Positions 1-8,509 of a stretch of DNA of 51,467 nt are shown here, piece by piece. The notes under the pieces are model-generated. The model saw only the letters and a program-made list of their open reading frames with translations, was not told where the DNA came from and ran no database searches. Numbering within the stretch: position 1 is the stretch's first letter; each line of letters opens with the position of its first letter. The translations under genes were made by a program, and so were the position numbers. The DNA lies in IMG/VR virus record IMGVR_UViG_3300028392_000087, positions 1 to 51,467 of that record; one strand, written 5' to 3'. The stretch is from a virus.

Positions 1-235
1 TTATATTTCTCTTAAAAGAAACAATAATAGGTTTGTCACATCCAGATCTTCTATGACTATCCAGTGCATTACTTGCACACTCACGAATAGTAGATCCTAT
101 TGCATCAGAATATAAATTCTTACTTAGCATCTGCATCAAAACTTGTGCAGAATCTAAGTCTAGTGACATCCCAATGGTGTCTTGGGAATTTCCTTCTTGT
201 AAAATGTGTGCTTCTGTTTGTTTTTCTAAGATCAT
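1..235 (-). CDS. rIIA-like GHKL ATPase, N-terminal part (runs off window)
   Basis: Only the first 78 codons lie in the window; the gene continues beyond base 1. The visible segment SDAIGSTIRECASNALDSHR (about residues 46-65) matches the N-box of GHKL ATPases (E..N..D) and resembles the start of T4 rIIA, where a similar RELITNMIDAH segment occurs. In T4, rIIA is a membrane-associated protein involved in lysis control and exclusion; the role in crAss-like phages is not established. The start at 235 is chosen because the reading frame opens with ATG right after the stop of the upstream minus-strand gene. The remaining GHKL motifs (DxGxG, GxxGxG) are outside the window, so the assignment rests on the N-box alone. 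An Hsp90/MutL-type ATPase of another family is the alternative. Confidence 0.7.
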   Translation of the reverse strand, partial: MILEKQTEAHILQEGNSQDTIGMSLDLDSAQVLMQMLSKNLYSDAIGSTIRECASNALDSHRRSGCDKPIIVSFKRNI

Positions 236-238
236 GTT

Positions 239-598
239 TTAATAATTTACTGTAATTCCAAATTGTTCTAATATTCTCTTTGATTCTTCTATGTTTGTTA
301 AGTCTTCTATATTTGTTATATTGTTCTTATATAATTTCATAAATCTCCATGCAGATGGGCTATTAACATAACTTTTCCATATATGATTAAGTTTGAAAGG
401 TCCTACTTTTTCTGCACCTAAGCTTTTTGTTCTTTCATTATGTCTATATTCAAAACCAGGAGCCGAACCTATACTATAATATTGAACTGTACCTCCTGTT
501 CCTCTTCCATAATATATACCAAGTTCAATCTGACGTTCACCAGCAATAGTAATTAAATCACCTCTTTGTAAATCTTCTCCATTTCTTACTGTGTACAT
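239..598 (-). CDS. Hypothetical protein, possible SH3-like N-terminus
   Basis: I do not recognise this 119-residue protein. Its N-terminus (EDLQRGDLITIAG) is a beta-rich 'RGD-I-I' pattern like that at the start of the protein at 912-1220 (EELEKGDEILIG), so the two may share a small barrel domain. The rest is polar with no membrane segment or signal peptide. Start and stop abut both neighbours, consistent with one operon. Confidence 0.75.
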   Translation of the reverse strand: MYTVRNGEDLQRGDLITIAGERQIELGIYYGRGTGGTVQYYSIGSAPGFEYRHNERTKSLGAEKVGPFKLNHIWKSYVNSPSAWRFMKLYKNNITNIEDLTNIEESKRILEQFGITVNY

Positions 599-915
599 TA
601 GTCTATAGTTTTAATTGTTTTAGATTCCCTTATTTCTATTTTAGCATCTTGAACCATAGTTAATAATACTAATAGCTCTTGTGCTTGTGCATAATCTAAT
701 TTTAACATCTTCTTCTTTCCTGATAACATTATTTCAATACCATTACCATGATCTGACAATGATGCATTAGTCTCATCTGGATTACTCCATTCACTTGATT
801 TTGAATAAAGTAATTGCATTTCAGTTGTAGAATCATTTGTTATTAAATTATAATCATGATCTAAATCATCTGGATGATTAGTGTCATTATTCACCCAAAC
901 TTGTAAATTTTTCAT
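598..915 (-). CDS. Hypothetical acidic protein
   Basis: A 105-residue protein of unknown function. The N-terminal half is rich in N, D and S, and the C-terminal half is a predicted helix (about residues 70-95, LKLDYAQAQELLVLLTMV) that could mediate dimerisation. It shares single bases with its neighbours at both ends, so it is translationally linked to them. There are no catalytic motifs. Confidence 0.75.
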   Translation of the reverse strand: MKNLQVWVNNDTNHPDDLDHDYNLITNDSTTEMQLLYSKSSEWSNPDETNASLSDHGNGIEIMLSGKKKMLKLDYAQAQELLVLLTMVQDAKIEIRESKTIKTID

Positions 916-1220
916 ATTGATGTTTTTTTAATTAATAATATATCACTGTAATTTAAATTTTGATAGATAATCTTATTATGATCTTCTGCTCTAAGTGCCC
1001 AACGCTTGCGATCATATGTATTACTACCATAAACCATTTTATAAGTTTCTTCTGCTGTAGAACATTTTACAGATTTATATAACACTTTATTTGGATCACC
1101 CCAATGTTTTTTAGTGCTAACTTTTGGTTCAGTTAACACTCGCAGGTATTTAAACTTTGATAATGAACCAATCAATATCTCATCACCTTTTTCTAATTCT
1201 TCAACTTTTACTATTGTCAT
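912..1220 (-). CDS. Hypothetical protein, possible SH3-like N-terminus
   Basis: A 102-residue basic protein of unknown function. Its opening EELEKGDEILIG resembles the start of the product of 239-598, suggesting distant paralogy or a shared fold. It overlaps the next gene by four bases (ATGA), typical of tight operons here. Confidence 0.75.
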   Translation of the reverse strand: MTIVKVEELEKGDEILIGSLSKFKYLRVLTEPKVSTKKHWGDPNKVLYKSVKCSTAEETYKMVYGSNTYDRKRWALRAEDHNKIIYQNLNYSDILLIKKTSI

Positions 1221-1229
1221 AAACTTGTT

Positions 1230-1949
1230 TTAAAATGGAGCATCTTCTAGCATCCAATTGATTTTAAAATTGTTATTGTCTTTTAATATCTTGTTCACCT
1301 TTGTAAACACACCTTCTGTTTTCCACTCATCTTGTTTATATGCAGCACTAGCTGGATGACTTATAGGGAATGACCAAGAGAATGGTGAAGCATATTTCTC
1401 ATATTTAGCTGCTTCTTTACCTAGATATATAATAGGTACACCTGTAAGAGCTAATATCTCTTCAAACACATATTTGGTGAATGGTTCCCACAATGTCATA
1501 TGACTACCTGCTTTATTAATCTCTGTAGTGAGAGCAGCGTTAAGCATTAATACACCTTGTCTAGCTAAATAACTTACATCAGGGAATTTATATGCTTTTA
1601 AATTCAATCCTCTATGCATTTCTCTTTCAATAGCATCATAAAACTGTTGAAGAGAAGGCTGTAGATAGTTTGTATTAGAGCAGCCCATCAATAAACCATC
1701 AGCAATAGGTTCACCATTCTTTAATGTGTGATAGGGGCACATGCCTAACATCACCACTTTTAAATCATCTAATGAAGTTTCTTTAAAACACCTATAAACA
1801 TTAGAGGAGAGAGGAGCAATAGTTTTGCCCCTCCCACTCTCTTTTTTTAGGAATTTATAGATTTCATCACATTCTTTGCTTTCAATAAATGGTTGCATCT
1901 TCACATGCCAAGATGGGTGAAAGAAGTCTTGGAACTTTATCCAGTTCAT
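1230..1949 (-). CDS. Uracil-DNA glycosylase-like protein, altered active site
   Basis: The 239-residue length and motif order fit family 1 uracil-DNA glycosylase, which removes uracil from DNA. Visible motifs are GMCPYH at residues 69-74 (family consensus GQDPYH), ADGLLMG at 83-89, LNAALT at 136-141 with the uracil-recognition Asn137, and SHPAS at 197-201 with the conserved His198. The catalytic Asp of GQDPYH is replaced by Cys71, so hydrolysis may be lost or reworked; the protein might instead bind DNA or act as a replisome accessory, as poxvirus D4 does. It lies next to the DUF932-like gene and downstream of primase, in line with a replication role. The family call is firm and the activity uncertain. 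Confidence 0.88.
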   Translation of the reverse strand: MNWIKFQDFFHPSWHVKMQPFIESKECDEIYKFLKKESGRGKTIAPLSSNVYRCFKETSLDDLKVVMLGMCPYHTLKNGEPIADGLLMGCSNTNYLQPSLQQFYDAIEREMHRGLNLKAYKFPDVSYLARQGVLMLNAALTTEINKAGSHMTLWEPFTKYVFEEILALTGVPIIYLGKEAAKYEKYASPFSWSFPISHPASAAYKQDEWKTEGVFTKVNKILKDNNNFKINWMLEDAPF

Positions 1950-1950
1950 A

Positions 1951-2742
1951 TTAAAATAATGAAATTTGACTATGCATTAATTCTTCAAAGTTTACTTCTG
2001 GCATTGGTGCAAGTGTACCAGTGGGTACCATTGTGTAATCAGTGAAGAACTTATGAGCATCAATGTGACTGTCCATCCATAATGTAGGATGTACCTCTCT
2101 CATTGATTGTGTTGTAAATTGATATAGTTCCCAAAGACTATCTGGAGCACCATAGTTATACGTAGGAGCTTTTAACTCTCTAGTGATGATGTTCAATTGT
2201 GTAGATGTGATGAATTGTTCTTCAATCATCATTCTACCAATCAATTCAGCTTTAGTTCTACGTGTAAGTTCTATTTGCTTCATATCTTGTCTCTGTGTCT
2301 GCATCAATTGGAAAGAATCACCTGCTTGCTTTATATAATCTGTGATAGCCTGTGGTGTAAATTCTTGAATTCCTCCTTGATGCTTTTTCTTAAAAGCTCC
2401 ATAATCTCCTGATACACAACCATTTTGACAAATGAATATACGTGTACCAATAGCAAACTTTAATGTAAGCGTTTTATTATAGCTGTTCTGCCAGCCAATC
2501 TCTAATTGCATTTCACTATCAGCAACATTACTAATACTAAATTTACCATTAGCAATTTGTCCATCAATAGCAGCTGAATATGTTTCCTTATCTAATTTGA
2601 AACCAGCTTTCTCAATACCATTTAATGTTAGGTCTATTAATTGACCATGTGTAACAGGCTTATATGTCCTTGTCTGTGCAGGAAGTGTAGCATTAAGCAA
2701 TACACCCTTTGTTGTTGTGTAAGTTGTTTTACTTTGACTCAT
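1951..2742 (-). CDS. DUF932-like phage protein with C-terminal clamp-binding motif
   Basis: The 263-residue protein resembles the DUF932 (phage/plasmid-like) family, recognised from the central segment FAIGTRIFICQNGCVSGDYG (about residues 96-115) and the C-terminal SLWELYQFTTQ...HP..W.DSH block. The function of the family is not known; members commonly sit in replication regions. The last five residues are QISLF, which fits the bacterial beta-clamp-binding consensus QL[SD]LF, so recruitment to the host sliding clamp is plausible. It starts just inside the end of the small upstream gene and is followed closely by the uracil-DNA glycosylase-like gene. Confidence 0.75.
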   Translation of the reverse strand: MSQSKTTYTTTKGVLLNATLPAQTRTYKPVTHGQLIDLTLNGIEKAGFKLDKETYSAAIDGQIANGKFSISNVADSEMQLEIGWQNSYNKTLTLKFAIGTRIFICQNGCVSGDYGAFKKKHQGGIQEFTPQAITDYIKQAGDSFQLMQTQRQDMKQIELTRRTKAELIGRMMIEEQFITSTQLNIITRELKAPTYNYGAPDSLWELYQFTTQSMREVHPTLWMDSHIDAHKFFTDYTMVPTGTLAPMPEVNFEELMHSQISLF

Positions 2743-2905
2743 CGATTGTTAATTTAATTCTCTTGTTAAAAAATAAACCTAAAATTCCTTCTAAATTTTC
2801 TATACTTATGCATTCTATATCATCTTCATCTGATGTAGATAGCCATTCTATATTATCTTGAATAGCTTCTATCAAATCACCTAAATTGTTTTCTCTTTGT
2901 ATCAT
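2729..2905 (-). CDS. Small acidic hypothetical protein (58 aa)
   Basis: A short gene translated as MIQRENNLGDLIEAIQDNIE... and ending IDESK. Its ATG overlaps the TGA of the primase gene (ATGA) and its end overlaps the start of the DUF932-like gene by 14 bases, so it fills an otherwise empty gap in the operon. It is highly acidic and probably helical. The overlaps and the intact frame support a real gene; the function is unknown. Confidence 0.7.
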   Translation of the reverse strand: MIQRENNLGDLIEAIQDNIEWLSTSDEDDIECISIENLEGILGLFFNKRIKLTIDESK

Positions 2906-3906
2906 AAAATACCTTTTTGTTTTAAAATTTGTTCAACTGTTTTCATACCATAAATCTTTGCAAGATCAGCCCAGTCTTTAATACCTTCTGTTAGATATTT
3001 TTTAGGAACATTACAATAGCCAAAATCAAACAGTTTTGTAATCTGTTGACTATTCTGTACACCTGTAACATCACTATCAAAACTCAATATCTGTTGGTCA
3101 CTGTTAGCTTTTAAATATTCTACATTCTCATGTGAGAAACATCCAACACCTTCATTCTGCACAGCACAACTGCAGGGAAATATCTTCTTCATCACCATAT
3201 AATCCTTCTTACTCTTGTTAATGAATGCTATTTTACAATCTTCTACATCTTGTAAACCATCCATTGTTGTAATAGGAACATTATTAGGCATCCATTTGCT
3301 CTTTTTATCAGCAAATGGTCTATATATCTTCCAGCTTGCACCATACAGATAACCAAATCTTAATTCATTCTCTTTAAGAGGAAATTTAGATTTGTTTAGA
3401 TAGAGTGTTTTAATAGAATATATGTTATTGTCTCTAAGATCTTGTATATCCTGATGATATTCAGCCCAATACGCTAATTCTTCTTGTGTAAACTTTCTGG
3501 TGGTAGCCTGGATTAAAGAATATCTCTTACCTATTTCTTCTGGTTGCTTGTATTCAGACACTATTTTCTTATAATCATCTGAATATACACCACTAGCAAA
3601 TCCTAGGTTGAAATCTTTATCTATTAGCTTTAACACTTCACTGTTATCACGAAGATTGAATAGTATTTGTACAAAGTTGAAACAATCACCACGTCTGCTT
3701 GTATCAGCAAAATCAATAAATGATAAATAACCAAGCTTATTACCAATAACAAATGAAGGATTATTCTCTTTTCTGAATGGAGAATATGTCACAACATTCA
3801 ACTTCCAATCATGAGTGGGCATATAATATCTAAATATATCATATTCAGATATTCTACTAAGAATAGCATCCATGCTAAGCATAGTCTTTTTCACTCCTTT
3901 AATCAT
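2902..3906 (-). CDS. DnaG-type DNA primase
   Basis: A 334-residue protein with the layout of a short bacterial-type primase. An N-terminal region (about residues 28-90: SPFRKENNPSF, then GDCFNFVQ) resembles the primase zinc-finger and fold region, although the full set of zinc-binding Cys/His is not present. A Toprim-like segment follows near residues 270-290 (ILSFDSDVTGVQNSQQI), with the DxD that binds metal. It would lay RNA primers for the phage family B polymerase. It sits downstream of a terminator and upstream of the small 2729-2905 gene in the replication module. A CHC2-less, partly degenerate zinc site is the main oddity. Confidence 0.8.
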   Translation of the reverse strand: MIKGVKKTMLSMDAILSRISEYDIFRYYMPTHDWKLNVVTYSPFRKENNPSFVIGNKLGYLSFIDFADTSRRGDCFNFVQILFNLRDNSEVLKLIDKDFNLGFASGVYSDDYKKIVSEYKQPEEIGKRYSLIQATTRKFTQEELAYWAEYHQDIQDLRDNNIYSIKTLYLNKSKFPLKENELRFGYLYGASWKIYRPFADKKSKWMPNNVPITTMDGLQDVEDCKIAFINKSKKDYMVMKKIFPCSCAVQNEGVGCFSHENVEYLKANSDQQILSFDSDVTGVQNSQQITKLFDFGYCNVPKKYLTEGIKDWADLAKIYGMKTVEQILKQKGIL

Positions 3907-3916
3907 AATACAGGTT

Positions 3917-3951
3917 TAATAAAAAAGCCCCACCAAGTTTGATGAGGCTTT
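3917..3951 (-). terminator. Rho-independent terminator after the SSB-like gene
   Basis: On the minus strand an 11-bp stem (AAAGCCTCATC / GGTGGGGCTTT, with G-U pairs) and a six-base loop is followed by a run of T. It lies between the stop of the 3969-4847 gene and the primase start, so it would end or attenuate transcripts coming from the helicase/ATPase genes. Confidence 0.85.
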
Positions 3952-3968
3952 CTTATAATTTTTAATTA

Positions 3969-4847
3969 TTAATAGTCAGCATCATCTTCAGCTATCACCT
4001 TATCCGAAGCTACTAGATTATCATCTGTATTATAGTCTTTAATGTCCTTGAATGTATAATAGTCTCTACAACCATATTCACCAGTGACATTAATTACAAA
4101 CCTTTCATGAGGTTTTAAGTCTTTAGATTTCTTAGCACGTAATTTTTTAAGAACATCTGTTCTGCCATAATCAACCAATCTAAATTGCTTAAGGTTATAA
4201 GCAGGTAAGAAAGCTTTGTTATAAACACCTTGATATTCTTTAACACCATCATCTTTCTCTACAGTTTTCACTGTTGCTAAAGCTAATGTGCTTGTACACC
4301 ATTCTCCATCAATTTGACTCTTCAAATCCTTAACATTACCCTTCATTAACTTGCTCCAATCTAATTGTAATGTAGATTCAGCATTTCTTAAATCAAGATT
4401 ACCTAACCATGTGCGTAAGAAGTTATATAATTCTTCCTCTCCCACAAATGCTACACGATAGTCTCTATTAGAGAACCAGGTTGGTAAGTTGTTTGGATCA
4501 TCAGCCCAAGAGCATTGACCAACATTGTTGATATACTGCTTCTTAGTACCATCTTTATTCTCTTTCTCTTTGTTCTCTAAGAAGAATGTCACCTTAAGTT
4601 TATCCTTCTTTTTGATTTCTTCTAACCAGAAGTCTACACGCAAGGTTTTGTTACCACCTTCTTTACTAGTTCCTAAATACTCAACAGTTTTACTGTCTTC
4701 TTTAAGTTCCATACCTAGCAAGTCCTTATACTCTTCAGCATCAGGATTAATTGCAATTACATTTGCTTCAAACAGTCCTACCTTCTTTACGAATTCTGTG
4801 TTTTCAAACTGCTGTTGTTCTCTTTTTACTCCTCCAATGTTACTCAT
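3969..4847 (-). CDS. Putative ssDNA-binding/recombination partner protein
   Basis: A 292-residue soluble protein without a motif I can name. Three facts suggest a single-strand-binding role. It is rich in beta-strand patterns (for example RVDFWLEEI and FVINVTGEYG). It ends in an acidic tail (AEDDADY) like the partner-binding tails of SSB proteins. It is co-transcribed directly downstream of a Sak4-like ATPase, a family often paired with SSB. The role is inference; it could also be another conserved crAss-like replication accessory. Its transcript would end at the terminator just downstream. Confidence 0.8.
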   Translation of the reverse strand: MSNIGGVKREQQQFENTEFVKKVGLFEANVIAINPDAEEYKDLLGMELKEDSKTVEYLGTSKEGGNKTLRVDFWLEEIKKKDKLKVTFFLENKEKENKDGTKKQYINNVGQCSWADDPNNLPTWFSNRDYRVAFVGEEELYNFLRTWLGNLDLRNAESTLQLDWSKLMKGNVKDLKSQIDGEWCTSTLALATVKTVEKDDGVKEYQGVYNKAFLPAYNLKQFRLVDYGRTDVLKKLRAKKSKDLKPHERFVINVTGEYGCRDYYTFKDIKDYNTDDNLVASDKVIAEDDADY

Positions 4848-4863
4848 TGTTTTCTAGTTTTTA

Positions 4864-5535
4864 TTATTTATAATAGGCATCTACAGAATCTACAATTGTC
4901 TGTAAATTATTTGGGATTTTAACCTCTGGGAACATTCCGTCTGGACTCTTAGCTGGGTATTTCTTATATCTATTAGTTAATAGACTATATGTAGCTGAAC
5001 CATCTTTGTTCTCATCAACATATGTGTACAAACACACAGTGAACAATCCCTCTAGAACAATCTGATTATCAATCAGCTTACCTGCTGTCTTAATCTTATA
5101 TCCTATAATCTCTCCACCATCTTCAATAGTTTCAGGATGTGAGAAATAGAACACTTTTAAATCATCTCTCAATCTACGAGCTTCTCTGAATAAATCTACC
5201 ATATCTCTAGCCATAATACTGAATTTAGTAAATCCAATCTCTGTAGCCTTAGAAACAATACTGAATCCCATAATGTAATTAGAGTCTTCAATAATGATGT
5301 TCTTGATGTGTGGTGCCTTATCAGAAATGTTCCTCAATAAACGAGTGATTTCATTAGCATCATCAATTTCCTTGTAATTCTTGTTTTCAGCGTTATATAG
5401 CTTCTCAGAACCCTTAAACGGTAGTTCCTTTTTTGCTACATTAATAATGTAGGTTTCTGTTGGATCTAGGTGTTTAATAGCAGTGGATTTACCAGTGCCT
5501 GTTTGACCTACAATCCCAATCAATTTGCTTGCCAT
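4864..5535 (-). CDS. Sak4-like / AAA_24 RecA-fold ATPase
   Basis: The 223-residue protein has a clear Walker A (GQTGTGKST, residues 10-18) and a Walker B-like strand NIIIEDSNYIM near residue 79, followed by a sensor-like FYFSHPETI segment. The size and pattern fit the phage ATP-binding family that includes the Sak4 single-strand annealing proteins, minimal RecA-like enzymes. It probably acts in phage recombination or replication repair together with the downstream SSB-like protein. Confidence 0.85.
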   Translation of the reverse strand: MASKLIGIVGQTGTGKSTAIKHLDPTETYIINVAKKELPFKGSEKLYNAENKNYKEIDDANEITRLLRNISDKAPHIKNIIIEDSNYIMGFSIVSKATEIGFTKFSIMARDMVDLFREARRLRDDLKVFYFSHPETIEDGGEIIGYKIKTAGKLIDNQIVLEGLFTVCLYTYVDENKDGSATYSLLTNRYKKYPAKSPDGMFPEVKIPNNLQTIVDSVDAYYK

Positions 5536-5562
5536 AGTTAAATATTTAGTTATTTTATGCTT

Positions 5563-5760
5563 CTAAGATACAATTATTTCTTCAGATTTCAAAATAATTT
5601 TTGTGTCTTTTTCATCATTTTTCCGTTGGTTTACTATTGTTTCATATAGTTCCTCAGCTTTCTCTTTATAACAAGATCCTGATACAAATTTACCATCTTG
5701 TATCACTGAGTAGAAAGTTTCATGTCCTACTTTTTTCTCTTCTATTAATTCAATTATCAT
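5563..5760 (-). CDS. Small hypothetical protein (65 aa)
   Basis: A 65-residue charged protein beginning MIIELIEEKKVGHETFYSV. It ends with a TAG stop, one sign that amber codons are ordinary stops in this phage. It overlaps the helicase stop by four bases and is followed by the ATPase gene. Confidence 0.75.
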   Translation of the reverse strand: MIIELIEEKKVGHETFYSVIQDGKFVSGSCYKEKAEELYETIVNQRKNDEKDTKIILKSEEIIVS

Positions 5761-6839
5761 ACATATTTAATTTTACTTTTATCGAAAAACTCTAGTGCTT
5801 TCTTAAGCCACTTTATTTCCACCTCTTCATTGGAACAAATGATGTATATATGGGCTTTCTTATCTGGAGTGTTATATTCCATAGCCATACATCTGTTTAT
5901 CCTTTGAGCTAAATTCTCAGCATTGCTATCAAAGTAGTTGATAATCACTCTGTTAAGTGGTTTATATGTCACTCCTGTGTTACCTATCTTCACAACAGCT
6001 AAATGATTTCCTTTTCCTTCAGCAAACTCTGCAAACACATCTTTCTCAGTAGATTTACTATGATAAGATGGTATACCAAGATTGTCTGCTATTGCTGTTA
6101 CACCACAGAAAACCAATATACGTTCATCTGTATGCTTTTGTAATAGCTCTCTAGTTGCTTGTAACTTAGCAAGACTGTTCTGGATGATTCTCATTCTAGC
6201 TAGTCTTAAGAACATTGTGTCCTTTCCTTGTGCCTGAACCTTGTTAATCACCCAACCATAAGCATCAAACTGTTGCTTTTCTGTCTTTAGTTTATCCTTG
6301 TAGTTAATCTTTATCTTATTATCTAATGGCACATGCTTTATTGTGATTTGATAATCCACAATAACTCCTTCATTAATAGCCTGTTCTATAGGATATTCAG
6401 CTATTACAGGCAATTCTAGACGCTCTAATAGTTCTAGCTCTGTATCTCTAGCAAGAGTTCCTGTAAGCCCTAGAACATACATGTTTTCAAGCAGGAGTTC
6501 TTCTGCAGCATCTAGCTGTGCATCAGACAATAAATGTATCTCATCTATAATCACCAAATCAAACAACTTATCCTTGTATTTATGTAAAGATAGGTGTGTT
6601 GTATAGGTGATGTTTGGATTGTTATACTTTCTAGCAACAAAATCATGTTCCCAAGATTCTTTAATCTTTACATCTGGATAAGCAATCAATATTGTAGCAT
6701 GCTTATCAAGCTTTTGTAGGATGTTGATTGTTGTAAAGATTTTACCAAACCTTGGACATAGATTAAGAATACCAAACTTCTCTTTTAACCATACATCAGC
6801 AAATTCTGCTTGTCTCTGGTCTCTTATTGTATTACCCAT
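5757..6839 (-). CDS. SF2 DNA helicase with atypical motif I
   Basis: The 360-residue protein shows superfamily 2 helicase motifs in order: motif I CPRFGKIFTT (28-37), motif II DEIH (99-102), motif III-like GLTGTL (124-129), and motif VI QRINRC towards the C-terminus. Members unwind duplex DNA or remodel forks. Motif I normally reads GKT or GKS, but here the Thr that coordinates magnesium is Ile34, so ATP hydrolysis may be weakened. It lies between small genes in the replication module, upstream of the Sak4-like ATPase. Confidence 0.85.
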   Translation of the reverse strand: MGNTIRDQRQAEFADVWLKEKFGILNLCPRFGKIFTTINILQKLDKHATILIAYPDVKIKESWEHDFVARKYNNPNITYTTHLSLHKYKDKLFDLVIIDEIHLLSDAQLDAAEELLLENMYVLGLTGTLARDTELELLERLELPVIAEYPIEQAINEGVIVDYQITIKHVPLDNKIKINYKDKLKTEKQQFDAYGWVINKVQAQGKDTMFLRLARMRIIQNSLAKLQATRELLQKHTDERILVFCGVTAIADNLGIPSYHSKSTEKDVFAEFAEGKGNHLAVVKIGNTGVTYKPLNRVIINYFDSNAENLAQRINRCMAMEYNTPDKKAHIYIICSNEEVEIKWLKKALEFFDKSKIKYV

Positions 6840-7077
6840 AAGCTATTGGTTTACCGTCTTTATCAAGAATTGTTATTACATTAAACTTCTCATCATAACG
6901 AGAACAAATCTCAAAAAATAGATTTGCCAAAGGATTAGCCCACATTCTTATATATAGCTGAAACTCAGAATTTGATAAAAGTTTATGTTTATCACTATCA
7001 CGATGTTCTAAATAATACTCATATAATATAGCATCATTATTTCGTGATCTATATGCTAAGTATGTTTGCTTATCCAT
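6832..7077 (-). CDS. Hypothetical protein (81 aa)
   Basis: An 81-residue protein (MDKQTYLAYRSRNNDAILYE...) with aromatic, helix-rich composition, overlapping the helicase start by eight bases. Function unknown; no cysteine clusters or membrane segments. Confidence 0.75.
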   Translation of the reverse strand: MDKQTYLAYRSRNNDAILYEYYLEHRDSDKHKLLSNSEFQLYIRMWANPLANLFFEICSRYDEKFNVITILDKDGKPIAYG

Positions 7078-7078
7078 G

Positions 7079-7249
7079 TTATGAAATTATAAAAGTTAAT
7101 GACCAAAATAGCCATTCAAAATTAACTGCTGTGTATGGATCCTTCTTTTGGATGTTATTCATCATACTAATCGTTGGTAGAAACACTATCTGCCACCAAT
7201 GATCCTTCTTACTAGGTAAGGTGTTATATACATTTGTTTTAATATTCAT
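7079..7249 (-). CDS. Small hypothetical protein (56 aa)
   Basis: A short intact frame starting MNIKTNVYNTLPSKKDHWWQ that exactly fills the gap between the DnaB-like helicase gene and the 81-aa gene (one to two bases to each). It has several Trp residues and a hydrophobic C-terminus (WLFWSLTFIIS) that could associate with the membrane. Placement supports a real gene; function unknown. Confidence 0.7.
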   Translation of the reverse strand: MNIKTNVYNTLPSKKDHWWQIVFLPTISMMNNIQKKDPYTAVNFEWLFWSLTFIIS

Positions 7250-7250
7250 A

Positions 7251-8315
7251 TTATTTGTTTAAGAAAAAACTTTTATCTATTACTGAATCATAATCTTCTA
7301 TCTCCATATCTCTTTGCTTTTTAAGTTCTTTAAACATACCAATTTGACCTAGAAAACCTAGACCAATACGTACATCATCTTCACCATAGCTATTCTTAAT
7401 CAATCTAAGGCTTCTAAAATACTTAGCACCATAATGATCTGTAAGTTTTGTAAGGTCATATCCACTAGGATCTAACACTTTATATCTTATAGGATCAAAC
7501 AGTGATAGTACAATATCAGCATCATTTTGTGTAGATGAGCTATCAGCAAAATCTTCTAGCTGTGGTTCAACATCTCCATTCTTCTTTCTAATAGGATTAC
7601 TAATGTCTCTATTAAACTGACTCACCACTACAGGACTATATCCATAGAAATCTCTAGCATACCTAAGCTCATCACTCATCTTGTCAATAGCTGCTTTCTT
7701 AGTGGGCTGTGCTGTTGTAGTCTTTAATAGGCCAATATGATCTATAACAACAATAGTTATTTCATTCTCATTATTGGGAATATAAACCTTATTGTATTTA
7801 TCTAACTGTTCTATCCTACCATTCTCTAAAGCATGGTCTTTCAACTCTTTAGCAACTCCCACTGGGTTCTCTGGTCCACTGATAATTGTAACAACCTCTT
7901 TCATTTGTGCAGCATAATCTTCATACATTAGAAACAAATCATGTTCATCTTTGGTCATTTTCTCAGTCCAACCTAATAATTTATTAACAGGAATGATTAT
8001 TCCCTCATCTATGAAGATTTTTCTAGAGATCCATTTAGCTAATTTATATGTTCCACTTCTCTCCATAGAACGATATATAACTCTAAGCTTAATATTTGTT
8101 GTATTAGCTTTGCTTATATACCAATCAAATGGATTAAGAACATATGCATCATCAATGAAGCTAGTCTTACCAGATCCTGTTAATCCACCAACCAGGGTGT
8201 ACATGGACTTCCTGATACCTATATATCTATTAAGCCTGTTAAAGCCCATAGGGATACCATTGTTGCGTCCATCAAGCCCTGCTTGCACTTCATTTTTAAG
8301 GATTTCAAAACTCAT
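7251..8315 (-). CDS. DnaB-like replicative helicase (SF4)
   Basis: The 354-residue protein has the RecA-fold core of DnaB-type helicases: Walker A GGLTGSGKT (43-51), a Walker B strand ITIVVIDHIGLL in the middle, VVVSQFNRDI (H3/sensor-like) and a downstream DADIVLSLFDP strand. The N-terminal DnaB domain is absent, so it is a core-only helicase, as in several phages. It would unwind the fork for the family B polymerase and the primase. It overlaps the next small gene by four bases. Confidence 0.9.
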   Translation of the reverse strand: MSFEILKNEVQAGLDGRNNGIPMGFNRLNRYIGIRKSMYTLVGGLTGSGKTSFIDDAYVLNPFDWYISKANTTNIKLRVIYRSMERSGTYKLAKWISRKIFIDEGIIIPVNKLLGWTEKMTKDEHDLFLMYEDYAAQMKEVVTIISGPENPVGVAKELKDHALENGRIEQLDKYNKVYIPNNENEITIVVIDHIGLLKTTTAQPTKKAAIDKMSDELRYARDFYGYSPVVVSQFNRDISNPIRKKNGDVEPQLEDFADSSSTQNDADIVLSLFDPIRYKVLDPSGYDLTKLTDHYGAKYFRSLRLIKNSYGEDDVRIGLGFLGQIGMFKELKKQRDMEIEDYDSVIDKSFFLNK

Positions 8316-8509
8316 AGTTTTTCTATTTCTTGTTTAACTTCTTGCCAATAATCAGATAAGTAATAATCTTTATCAACAGAATTTATATTCAATATCTCAT
8401 CTACTGCTATTAATGCACATTGTTGAGCATTGTGGACATAGAGATAGTGTGTAGTGTCAGGTTTATTAAATTTTTCAAATAATTCTATTGCTTTTAATTT
8501 TGGCTCCAT
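8312..8509 (-). CDS. Small hypothetical protein (65 aa)
   Basis: A 65-residue protein (MEPKLKAIELFEKF...), amphipathic and probably helical, followed by DnaB with an ATGA overlap. Its first 16 bases overlap the end of the HNH endonuclease gene, suggesting that the endonuclease inserted at its 5' edge. Confidence 0.75.
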   Translation of the reverse strand: MEPKLKAIELFEKFNKPDTTHYLYVHNAQQCALIAVDEILNINSVDKDYYLSDYWQEVKQEIEKL

